This document shows positions 1-6,557 of a stretch of DNA of 8,902 nt, in pieces (position 1 is the stretch's first letter; each line of letters starts with the position of its first letter). The DNA is from JAUVUV01 sp964548275. Lineage in GTDB: Bacteria; Gemmatimonadota; Glassbacteria; GWA2-58-10. A model generated the notes under the pieces. The model was not told where the DNA came from. It did not search any database and saw only the letters and a list, made by a program, of their open reading frames with translations. A program made the position numbers and the translations under genes. Where the stretch lies: NCBI GenBank assembly GCA_964548275.1, contig CAZJQI010000086.1, positions 1 through 8,902 on the forward strand, given 5' to 3'.

Positions 1-112
1 GTTCACGATAGGCAAGAAGACCTGCATCTGTAGTCACTTTTGAACCATGAAATTCAAGCCTGAGACTACTATCGAAACCGACCCTTAAACCTTCACCCTG
101 CAGTTGAGCCAT
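1..112 (-). CDS. IS1380-family transposase, N-terminal fragment cut by the window edge
   Basis: An open frame on the minus strand starts with ATG at 110-112 and stays open for 37 codons to the left edge. The peptide contains LRLEFHGSKVTTDAGLLAYRE-type sequence, which I recognise as the conserved N-terminus of IS1380-family (DDE_Tnp_1) transposases, usually written LEFHG-K-(T/S)-DAGLL-(A/F)RELD. The start is supported by a GAGAGG ribosome-binding site at 119-124, six bases before the ATG. The DDE catalytic residues lie outside the window, so whether the gene is intact is unknown. The family cuts and pastes its own element. It lies about 100 bp downstream of the oxidoreductase gene and points the same way, so operon transcription could run into it. 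The assignment rests on only 37 residues, but they match a distinctive segment. Confidence 0.82.
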   Translation of the reverse strand, partial: MAQLQGEGLRVGFDSSLRLEFHGSKVTTDAGLLAYRE

Positions 113-170
113 TTAGCACCTCTCGAATGCGTGGTTTTCCTTATAATTTAACACTTTAGGTCGGTTTCGA
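72..170 (-). repeat. Inverted repeat enclosing the transposase start
   Basis: TCGAAACCGACC at 72-83 is the exact reverse complement of GGTCGGTTTCGA at 159-170. Pairing can continue inward by four more base pairs (TAAA with TTTA) after a two-base bulge. On a minus-strand transcript the arms flank a loop of 75 bases that contains the ribosome site and ATG. The inner arm is part of the transposase coding sequence. The outer terminus of the insertion sequence cannot be placed because only one end is in the window. Confidence 0.7.
119..124 (-). promoter_or_regulatory. Ribosome-binding site of the IS1380 transposase
   Basis: The minus strand reads GAGAGG followed by TGCTAA and the ATG, a good Shine-Dalgarno match with six-base spacing. 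It fixes the transposase start. Confidence 0.7.
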
Positions 171-212
171 AAATTATTTTCAATCTTGATATGGAAAATG
201 CAGGTTTACATC

Positions 213-1484
213 TTAGCCCATCATAGCCTCGATATCCTGGCGACTGAACTGCCTGCCCCCCTCGAGCGAGCTGTGGTAAAGCATCAGTGCGGCAACCGAG
301 GTCAGCTTCGCGCTTTCCAGATCCATGATCGGTTTCTCACCCTCCCGGATACAGGCATAGAAATGCTCAAGGGCTTTCAGGGAGTCGTTTTCAGTGCTGC
401 CGCGGAAATCGACCAGCTTGTCCGGCTCGGTGATCGGTGCATCGCTCAGGTCCAGCGATTGGCCCAGTTTGATCTGGGTGAACTTATGTTTGACACCGAC
501 AGTCTGAAGGTGCCGGGTTTCTTTCTCCCAGAAAACACGGAAGGCGTGCCCCATGAACTCGATAGTCCCGTGCGTGCCGTGGATAGCCCAGCAATTGCCC
601 CAGCGCGCATTGGAAAGGTGGCCGCTGGCTGCACCGAGCACGCCGTCTTCCATCTCGAGATAGCCGATGATGCTGTCGTGGTGCTCGCGCCCGTCATTGT
701 AAACCATGATCTTCCCTTCACATGATGCCTTGGCCGGCCTGGTGCCGAGAATATCGAGTACCATATCAATCTGGTGAGTCAACAGCTCGGTCAGGATTCC
801 TCCGCAGTATTCCCTGTACATTCTCCAGTTGAGCACTCTTTCCCACCTGGGATCCTCGACCTCTTTACGCCAGGTGATATTGCGGTCATAGTGCACGTAA
901 AACTGGGTGATCTTGCCGAATGCGCCGTTTTGAACCAGGGCTTTGGCCTGGGCGAATGAATCCGTCATGCGGCTCTGGTAGCCGACCAGGTAAACCTTGT
1001 CAGGGTGTTTGTTCACCGCTTCGGTCATTTCGCCTAATTGTTTGGCTGTGAGGCCCATGCTTTTCTCGCTGAAAACATGCTTGCCGGCCTCCAGCGCCGC
1101 GACACTGCAGGGCACGTGAAGAAACAGCGGAGGGGCGACGATCACCGCGTCGACTTCTTTCTGCTCGATCAGCTTATGCCAATCATCATGTGCGCGCACT
1201 TTGCCGTTTTGCGCATCTTTCACCCCATATTCGGTATGGGGTGGGTAAATATCGCAGACATCGGTAACCTCGGTATTCTCACCCCTCTTGATCAATCTGA
1301 TCAGGTAGCAGCCCCGGCTGCCGGTTCCGATCACACCGAAATTTATCCTGCTGTTCAGGTTCTGTCCCCGAAGGATTGCAGGTGCACCGAGAGCGGCAAT
1401 ACCTGCTGCAGAGGCGGCCATGGTGGACCCCTGCTTGATAAACTCCCTGCGTGAAAGTGAATTTTTCTGAGCGGACTTTTCCAT
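213..1484 (-). CDS. Gfo/Idh/MocA-family oxidoreductase with Tat signal
   Basis: Predicted NAD(P)-dependent sugar or sugar-derivative oxidoreductase, probably exported folded by the Tat system. From the chosen start (423 residues), a twin-arginine motif SRREFIK (Arg12-Arg13) is followed by an Ala-rich hydrophobic stretch. Then come the Rossmann loop GVIGTGSRG (about 50-58), the EK pair of the family's EKP motif (140-141, here EKS), and the C-terminal domain motif CGGILTELLTHQID with the expected active-site His at 237. Length is normal for the family. ATG 1484 is preferred because GAGG at 1494-1497 lies nine bases upstream. ATG 1508 (eight residues longer, no ribosome site) is the alternative. 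It follows the lipoprotein gene after 79 bp and is probably last in the operon. The substrate is unknown. Exported relatives in Bacteroidetes make 3-keto-glycosides, so glycoside oxidation is a reasonable inference. A GH109-type glycosidase is less likely because I do not see that family's usual motif around the catalytic His. Confidence 0.9.
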   Translation of the reverse strand: MEKSAQKNSLSRREFIKQGSTMAASAAGIAALGAPAILRGQNLNSRINFGVIGTGSRGCYLIRLIKRGENTEVTDVCDIYPPHTEYGVKDAQNGKVRAHDDWHKLIEQKEVDAVIVAPPLFLHVPCSVAALEAGKHVFSEKSMGLTAKQLGEMTEAVNKHPDKVYLVGYQSRMTDSFAQAKALVQNGAFGKITQFYVHYDRNITWRKEVEDPRWERVLNWRMYREYCGGILTELLTHQIDMVLDILGTRPAKASCEGKIMVYNDGREHHDSIIGYLEMEDGVLGAASGHLSNARWGNCWAIHGTHGTIEFMGHAFRVFWEKETRHLQTVGVKHKFTQIKLGQSLDLSDAPITEPDKLVDFRGSTENDSLKALEHFYACIREGEKPIMDLESAKLTSVAALMLYHSSLEGGRQFSRQDIEAMMG

Positions 1485-1493
1485 TTCCGTAAA

Positions 1494-1497
1494 CCTC
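1494..1497 (-). promoter_or_regulatory. Ribosome-binding site deciding the oxidoreductase start
   Basis: The minus strand reads AGCGAGG, nine bases and then ATG at 1484. No comparable site precedes the upstream in-frame ATG at 1508. The match is partial, so the choice of start is moderate. Confidence 0.45.
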
Positions 1498-1563
1498 GCT
1501 TTCTCCATTCATTCGGAAGATGATTTTTATTCCGTTATAGAATTGTAAATTGTCAGATTTTTA

Positions 1564-4176
1564 TTACTCCCTGGCAAGCACGACGGTTTTATCCTTGGGC
1601 AGGCGCCCGGCGAACACGTTGAAATCCCCTTTCGAGGATTTGAGCTTTAACCCCGGTGTCCGGGAGCGATAGCGTGCTTTGCCGGGATCAATATAAAGGG
1701 AGACCGGCGATCCCTCAACAGCCTTGATACTGAAAGTTAGCTTATCTTCACCAACCGCTGTCTCAACTGCATCGGCGCCGCGGAAAAAAACCAACTGCGG
1801 GCCTTGTTCGACCGGTGTTAAGAGCAGTATTCTGGCAACGCCGAGAGTGAGTGTAACCGGCACGCTGCGTAAATCATCCACCGAATATATCCGGTTATCG
1901 AGGTATCGCCCGGCCAACAGGTCCACTATCCGGTAGCGCAACCCCGGCTCAAGGCCCAGGCTTTCCGGCTTATGGATCAGCAGGGTTTCGCGCCGCTGGG
2001 GGCGGGATTCTACCGTGGTGCCACTTGCCTGCTGCATCAGGAACCCGAGATGCACCATCACCCGGCTGTCCCTGGCAAACGCGGCCACCTGGGAACCCGG
2101 CTGCGACATACTGATTACATCCCGGCTGTCGAAAGCGCTGAAAAGTCTGGCTTTGTTCACGTCGAAAAAGCGCAAGCATTCCCAGTAGGCACGGTTGAAA
2201 CCGAGTTCGGTTTCCGGCCCGGCAGCCAGCCAGTCGTCGAGTATCTGAACGTTGTTCCAGCTTTTTCTCAGCCTGTAGGAGAAAGCAAACGTGGCGCAGA
2301 AATTCTGCATATCGAGCGCATCCTGGTAGCCGCGCCACATGATTGCGGACTGCACTCCCTGCCTTTTGCCGTTCCAGGTGCTCATTATCGTTTCGCCGGG
2401 AAGCACCAGCGGGTTGTTGTTTTCTCCCAGCAGCCGCATATCGAACCAGGCGAGGTTGGTCGAGGAAATCAGGTTGTTGGAATTAAGCAGCATTATTCCG
2501 GCTCCGTCCGTGTGGCGCGCAACCACCCGCCTGAGCCGCCTGGCGAAATCATGGTATCCCTCGGTTACGAAACGGCCCAGGTAGCCGCCGCAGCCGTGGC
2601 GCGGATTATGGCAGTGGCGTGTGATAAACCAGTGGTCCACGTAAAGCCCGTCGAAATCAAAATCAGCCAGCAGAGCATTGCACTCGCCTTCCACGTGCTT
2701 TCTCCAGCCCTCGGCACCGAAACACATCAGCGTAGTGTGATGTGCATACTCAATGGCCTTGCTCACCATCCAGTCCCCGGCGTGTTCCTGATAGCCTGGT
2801 GCCTCGAAATTCCAGTCGGAGAAAGTGACATACGGAATGACTTTGATCCCGTAGCTGTGGGCCGTGTCGAGAAAATGGCGTATTTTCTCCGCAGCGGTTG
2901 GATGGCTGTAGTCGCCGGAGAAATAGTTTGCACCGCCGACTATCAGATTCACCCCGAGCGCGGCCCACTGTTTCACCTGTTCGTCGCCGGGTGGTGCCCA
3001 GAGCTCAGTCCTGCCGCGCCAGCGAACCATGTTGATCTGGTGCGGACCGGGCCAGACAATCCGGGTGCTGTTCAGGTCGTTCCGCGGCAATTTGGGCGGG
3101 GTAAGCTGGATAAAAAACGTTTTCTCGCGCCGATTGCCGGGGTTCAACGCATAGGTGGTGTTGCGGATGCCGAATTCCTCCAGTTCGTACCCTTGGTTTC
3201 GCTTGTAGATCTGTGTAAATATGCCCCGTTTGCCACGGGAGTCGTGGCTGCGCAGGAACTCGCCGTCTTCTGTCTCCACTGCCCCTGTATCGATCAGCCT
3301 CCCGTCCTCCAGTTGCACTCGCGAATCGCGGTATCCGCTCCAGCGGTCGCCGAAATCCTCCTTGCTGATATCGATCCCGGTCAGCGGGTTTCCCAGGTGA
3401 AACACCGGACACCAGTGGGATTCGAGCACAGCCTCGCCTGAGGCCAGATCCTTGATCGTCACTGTGGGTGCGGGCCTGAGATTGAACGGCGGGCGCCCGA
3501 GATCCAGGTAACGGGAGATAAAATCGACCGCCTCAGTTGAAAAGAAAGCGTGGTTGAAACAGTGCCAGCGCAGCTTGACCGGCTTTTCGGTGGATAGCCC
3601 GACAGTGACCTTGGTAAACCCGTCCACGTCGACCAGATAGTCGATTTGCCAGGAAAGGGGCGTATTTTTCGCGTTTCCTGAATAGACCCCGCGGGAACTC
3701 ACCTTGACTGTCGCCGGTTCGGATTCGGAGATCTGGGTGACTACCGCCGTGCTGTTGATTGCATCGAAACGCTCAGCACCGGTCAATCCGCCTGAGAATA
3801 GTTTCGGGCGGGTCTCCACTGCTTTTTCGAAGCTGAACCGCGCCCGGTCTGCTCCGCCCTCCTTTGCGGCTCCCGGATCGTTCTCCGGCATCAGGCCAAT
3901 ATAAGGATTGGGAAAAGAGCTGCCGGCAGCCACGAACTCGGTTCCCAGCGCTTTGGCAGAGACGATCTGGCCGGTACTTTTGTCGATTACATAGGTGAAC
4001 GTCTCGCCCGAAACCTCGATCTTTTGTTCGTCCTGCTCCACTTTGAGCGGTTGGTAAATCCCATAGACCTTGCCGCCGTAAATCTCGGCTCCGGGTTCAG
4101 CGGGCTTTTTGCGCTCAGGTGCCTGGATAGTGCAGGAGCCGGCGAGAAGTAAAATCACGGGAATCAGCCTGTACAT
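1564..4176 (-). CDS. Probable lipoprotein with glycoside-hydrolase-like barrel, family not recognised
   Basis: An 870-residue protein from the ATG at 4176, which has a strong AAAGGAG site eight bases upstream. The frame stays open 22 codons further, but that extension lacks a ribosome site and would bury the signal. The N-terminus MYRLIPVILLLAGSC looks like a lipoprotein signal with Cys15 as the lipidated residue (Ser at -1 is slightly atypical). Residues about 35-370 look like a beta-rich N-terminal region. About 390-640 looks like a (beta/alpha)8 barrel: GVNLIVGG, YGIKVIPYVTFSDW, then DFDFDGLYVDHW with Asp514 as candidate catalytic residue. The C-terminal 170 or so residues look beta-rich. 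Next to Asp514 is a His/Cys-rich loop (His515, His521, Cys522, His523, His527, Cys529). The DFDGLY(V/I)D motif is shared with the GH36-like neighbour. It starts 86 bp after that gene stops, so co-transcription is likely. I infer an envelope-anchored glycosidase. Activity and CAZy family are unknown. Confidence 0.8.
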   Translation of the reverse strand: MYRLIPVILLLAGSCTIQAPERKKPAEPGAEIYGGKVYGIYQPLKVEQDEQKIEVSGETFTYVIDKSTGQIVSAKALGTEFVAAGSSFPNPYIGLMPENDPGAAKEGGADRARFSFEKAVETRPKLFSGGLTGAERFDAINSTAVVTQISESEPATVKVSSRGVYSGNAKNTPLSWQIDYLVDVDGFTKVTVGLSTEKPVKLRWHCFNHAFFSTEAVDFISRYLDLGRPPFNLRPAPTVTIKDLASGEAVLESHWCPVFHLGNPLTGIDISKEDFGDRWSGYRDSRVQLEDGRLIDTGAVETEDGEFLRSHDSRGKRGIFTQIYKRNQGYELEEFGIRNTTYALNPGNRREKTFFIQLTPPKLPRNDLNSTRIVWPGPHQINMVRWRGRTELWAPPGDEQVKQWAALGVNLIVGGANYFSGDYSHPTAAEKIRHFLDTAHSYGIKVIPYVTFSDWNFEAPGYQEHAGDWMVSKAIEYAHHTTLMCFGAEGWRKHVEGECNALLADFDFDGLYVDHWFITRHCHNPRHGCGGYLGRFVTEGYHDFARRLRRVVARHTDGAGIMLLNSNNLISSTNLAWFDMRLLGENNNPLVLPGETIMSTWNGKRQGVQSAIMWRGYQDALDMQNFCATFAFSYRLRKSWNNVQILDDWLAAGPETELGFNRAYWECLRFFDVNKARLFSAFDSRDVISMSQPGSQVAAFARDSRVMVHLGFLMQQASGTTVESRPQRRETLLIHKPESLGLEPGLRYRIVDLLAGRYLDNRIYSVDDLRSVPVTLTLGVARILLLTPVEQGPQLVFFRGADAVETAVGEDKLTFSIKAVEGSPVSLYIDPGKARYRSRTPGLKLKSSKGDFNVFAGRLPKDKTVVLARE

Positions 4177-4184
4177 GATAGGTA

Positions 4185-4191
4185 CTCCTTT
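4185..4191 (-). promoter_or_regulatory. Ribosome-binding site of the lipoprotein gene
   Basis: The minus strand reads AAAGGAG, then eight bases, then the ATG at 4176. This strong site selects the lipoprotein start over the upstream in-frame ATG at 4242. Confidence 0.75.
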
Positions 4192-4262
4192 GAAATTTAA
4201 ACAATTTATATAGAGAAATAGATTATCGGCATATTTCAGCAAGAAGCGAAACCAGAGAAAAT

Positions 4263-6353
4263 TCAGTCGACCGGCGTAACTTCCAGAAGCAGGCTTTCGG
4301 CAAAGGCATGGAAAAGTTCCGCCTTTTCGCCCCGGACAGTACCCAGATCTATTTCGTTGGCGTAATCGGTTACCTTGTAAGTTTTGTTCTGCTCAAGACC
4401 TCTGAGCTGAAGAGGTTTTAGTCTTCCCCAGCGCTCGGCGAAAAAAGCGTAGTAGAAACGGCCGCTTTTACGCACCACATGGGCCTCGGGCTTGTCAAAA
4501 GCAATATCGTACAGGTTCAGGTACTCGCCGCTGCTCAGGGCCAGGCGTTTGTAAATGCCGAACCAGCGCCGCCATTTTTCCCGCTGCTCCCCGGTTAGCT
4601 CTGAATAAAGTGTGGTAACCTGGGCGCCCGTGCCCACGGCGCTTTCGAACGATTCCGGCACTGACCACTCCTCCCATTCCTGGATCGGGATCTGGTAGCA
4701 GTCGCCCACACAGAATGCGGGCCCGCGGAATGCTTTCTCAACCTTGATCCGCCTCCTCATCTGCAAGAGGTTTGTCGGATCGGAGGCATTGGCCACATTG
4801 TAATACGGCATCTTGAACGGGTCGTGAGGCAGGCTGCAAATACACATCTCTACCGGTGCGCCCGGTTTGATTCTCTGGGCTTTGTCGAAAATCGCCTTGA
4901 AGAATTTATACTGGTTGATAAAAGAATCAAGCGGCGAGCCGTGGTTGTGCTCAGGGTTGAAACAGGGGGGCAGGGCGGTAAGTCCTGTGGTGTCGATATA
5001 CAGGCCGTCGAAATCCCAGTCGGCTAAAATCTTTTCCACCAGGCTTTCCAGGTAAGCCACTGCCTCGGCGGCCTCCGGGCAGAGATAATACAGATTACGT
5101 GAACACCTGGGGTACGAACCGTCCCGGTTCTTGATCAGCCATTGGGGGTGCTTGCTCGCAAGCTCGCTTTCCGGACTCACGCCCTGGGGGTACCACCAGA
5201 TACTGGTTTTCAGGCCTTCGGCTTTCAAGCGCCTGACAAACTCCCGCATGTCCTTGTCCCCGCCGGGGAATTTCCCCTTTGCCGGATTGGGCTTCCAGTC
5301 GCCGTAGGCGGTAAACCAGCCGTCATCAAGCATGGCCATCTCGATCCCGAAATCCTTGATTTCGGGGATAGCGCCGTAAATCTGCTGGCGGGTGAAATCC
5401 AGGCCGAAACCCCAGCTCTTCCAGTAAGGCCGGTAACAGTCAACCGGGGAACTGAACGGGATATTCACCCCCTGGGCGCGCAGGATTTGGCCATAGCTGC
5501 GCAAGGCATCGTGGAAATCCAGTTCGTGAAAAATCAGCGCTGAATGGATGGTAGAACACGACTCTCCAGGGGCAAGAGTTGTTTTCTGCCCGAACCGGGC
5601 CTGGGGTTCCTGGATGAGTGCCACCTCCACCAGGCCGTCCTCGCAGGTTTTAACCGGCAGACTGATCCACTGCGGTGAGGGTTCCGCGCTTGCCACGGCA
5701 AGGCCGCATTCAGGAGTCCAGAGATCGACCAGTGGCGTGCCTCCTCCCTCGCCACCGGCGGGCCTGCCGGTTTCGAGACCCATGAAATTTTCCCGGCTTG
5801 TCTCGGGGTCGATCCAGACCAGTGAATAGTCATGCCCCCAGCGGCAGGCTGCTCCCATGTACGAGGCGAACCGCCAGGAAGCATGGCCGGGATCGACCAG
5901 CCTCCGGTCGAGCCGGTAGGAGTTGCCCACCAGGCGGTCGATTGACAAAACCTGCTCTCCCAGGTTGGTGAACTCCGCCCGGCCGATTACCACATCGGGC
6001 AGATTCTGGTAGAAATACAGGCTGACCTTTGACCCGACCCTCACCGGCGGGTAGAAATTTTCCCCGTACTGCTCGGCATCTGCGTACAGAGTGATTAATC
6101 TGCCCTGGCCGATTTTATTGTCGATTTCGGTTATTTCAACTCTTTGCCAGTCGAGGCTGAAATCCTCGATCCAGAATCCCCCGAGCCTGGCATGGAAAGT
6201 CGGCCTGGCGCTGCGCTGGCTGCAAACCAGGCTCAAGGGGCGCCCGTCAACAATCAGGGCGGGCCTGAAAACGAGCCTGTCGCTGATTTCAAGGCTGATC
6301 CGTCCGGTTTCAACCAGCAGGGTATCTCCACCACGAGTAGTTTTGAACTGCAT
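4263..6353 (-). CDS. GH36-like alpha-galactosidase family protein, cytoplasmic
   Basis: A 696-residue glycoside hydrolase of the melibiase (GH36, clan GH-D) type. Hydrolysis of a terminal alpha-galactoside or alpha-GalNAc is the family role. An N-terminal beta-sandwich (about 1-290) precedes a barrel with W311KSWGF, LDDGWF (342-347), GDWKPNP followed by KFPGG (351-365), IWWYP near 385 and HPQWLI (402-407). Asp454 in FDGLYID is the expected nucleophile and Asp525 in NASDPTN the expected acid/base. A small beta domain ends the protein. There is no signal peptide, so it should act on imported sugar. The usual Lys two residues before the nucleophile (KWD-N in typical GH36) is Tyr here and the following Asn is Thr, so specificity may differ. 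AGGA lies upstream of the ATG at loose spacing. It is 204 bp downstream of the symporter gene, with a terminator between, and 86 bp ahead of the lipoprotein gene. Confidence 0.87.
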   Translation of the reverse strand: MQFKTTRGGDTLLVETGRISLEISDRLVFRPALIVDGRPLSLVCSQRSARPTFHARLGGFWIEDFSLDWQRVEITEIDNKIGQGRLITLYADAEQYGENFYPPVRVGSKVSLYFYQNLPDVVIGRAEFTNLGEQVLSIDRLVGNSYRLDRRLVDPGHASWRFASYMGAACRWGHDYSLVWIDPETSRENFMGLETGRPAGGEGGGTPLVDLWTPECGLAVASAEPSPQWISLPVKTCEDGLVEVALIQEPQARFGQKTTLAPGESCSTIHSALIFHELDFHDALRSYGQILRAQGVNIPFSSPVDCYRPYWKSWGFGLDFTRQQIYGAIPEIKDFGIEMAMLDDGWFTAYGDWKPNPAKGKFPGGDKDMREFVRRLKAEGLKTSIWWYPQGVSPESELASKHPQWLIKNRDGSYPRCSRNLYYLCPEAAEAVAYLESLVEKILADWDFDGLYIDTTGLTALPPCFNPEHNHGSPLDSFINQYKFFKAIFDKAQRIKPGAPVEMCICSLPHDPFKMPYYNVANASDPTNLLQMRRRIKVEKAFRGPAFCVGDCYQIPIQEWEEWSVPESFESAVGTGAQVTTLYSELTGEQREKWRRWFGIYKRLALSSGEYLNLYDIAFDKPEAHVVRKSGRFYYAFFAERWGRLKPLQLRGLEQNKTYKVTDYANEIDLGTVRGEKAELFHAFAESLLLEVTPVD

Positions 6354-6453
6354 CCTGATATTTCCTAAGAATTTTATTAAGGTTTAATCGAAAAGAATTC
6401 CTCGAATCTTTGCTTCGGAATAACTCCCAGATAAAAGTTAAGTAATCCCCCTT

Positions 6454-6494
6454 AAAAAAGGGCGAGACAGTGAGTTGTCTTGATCTGTTCGCCC
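6454..6494 (-). terminator. Rho-independent terminator after the symporter gene
   Basis: The minus strand folds as GGGCGAACAG, a 14-base loop, then CTGTCTCGCCC (ten pairs with one bulged C), followed directly by six T. It begins 63 bases after the symporter stop and lies about 100 bases before the GH36-like gene. This suggests that the symporter is a separate unit, or that read-through into the hydrolase genes is limited. Confidence 0.8.
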
Positions 6495-6557
6495 TCGGGG
6501 GGAATAAGATCAATCAAATTCCTTATCGTGATACTCCGCAGTTTGCCGCGGGGTAGT

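Noticed and set aside
169..181. Short AT-rich palindrome GAAAAT-T-ATTTTC as the end of the insertion sequence or a terminator
   Set aside because: Six-base AT-only arms are easily found by chance, and without the other end of the element the terminus cannot be confirmed.
1509..1563. Possible terminator between the lipoprotein and oxidoreductase genes
   Set aside because: Only a five-pair CGGAA/TTCCG hairpin with no following T-run is present, so it does not argue against co-transcription.
1972..3441. A 489-codon open frame on the plus strand, antisense to the lipoprotein gene
   Set aside because: Its product shows no recognisable domain and it lies wholly inside a coherent minus-strand gene with a strong ribosome site and lipoprotein signal. 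It is a shadow frame of GC-rich codons.
4177..4242. Upstream in-frame extension of the lipoprotein gene
   Set aside because: It has no ribosome site, and it would put a 22-residue segment ahead of the lipoprotein signal, whereas ATG 4176 has AAAGGAG at good spacing.
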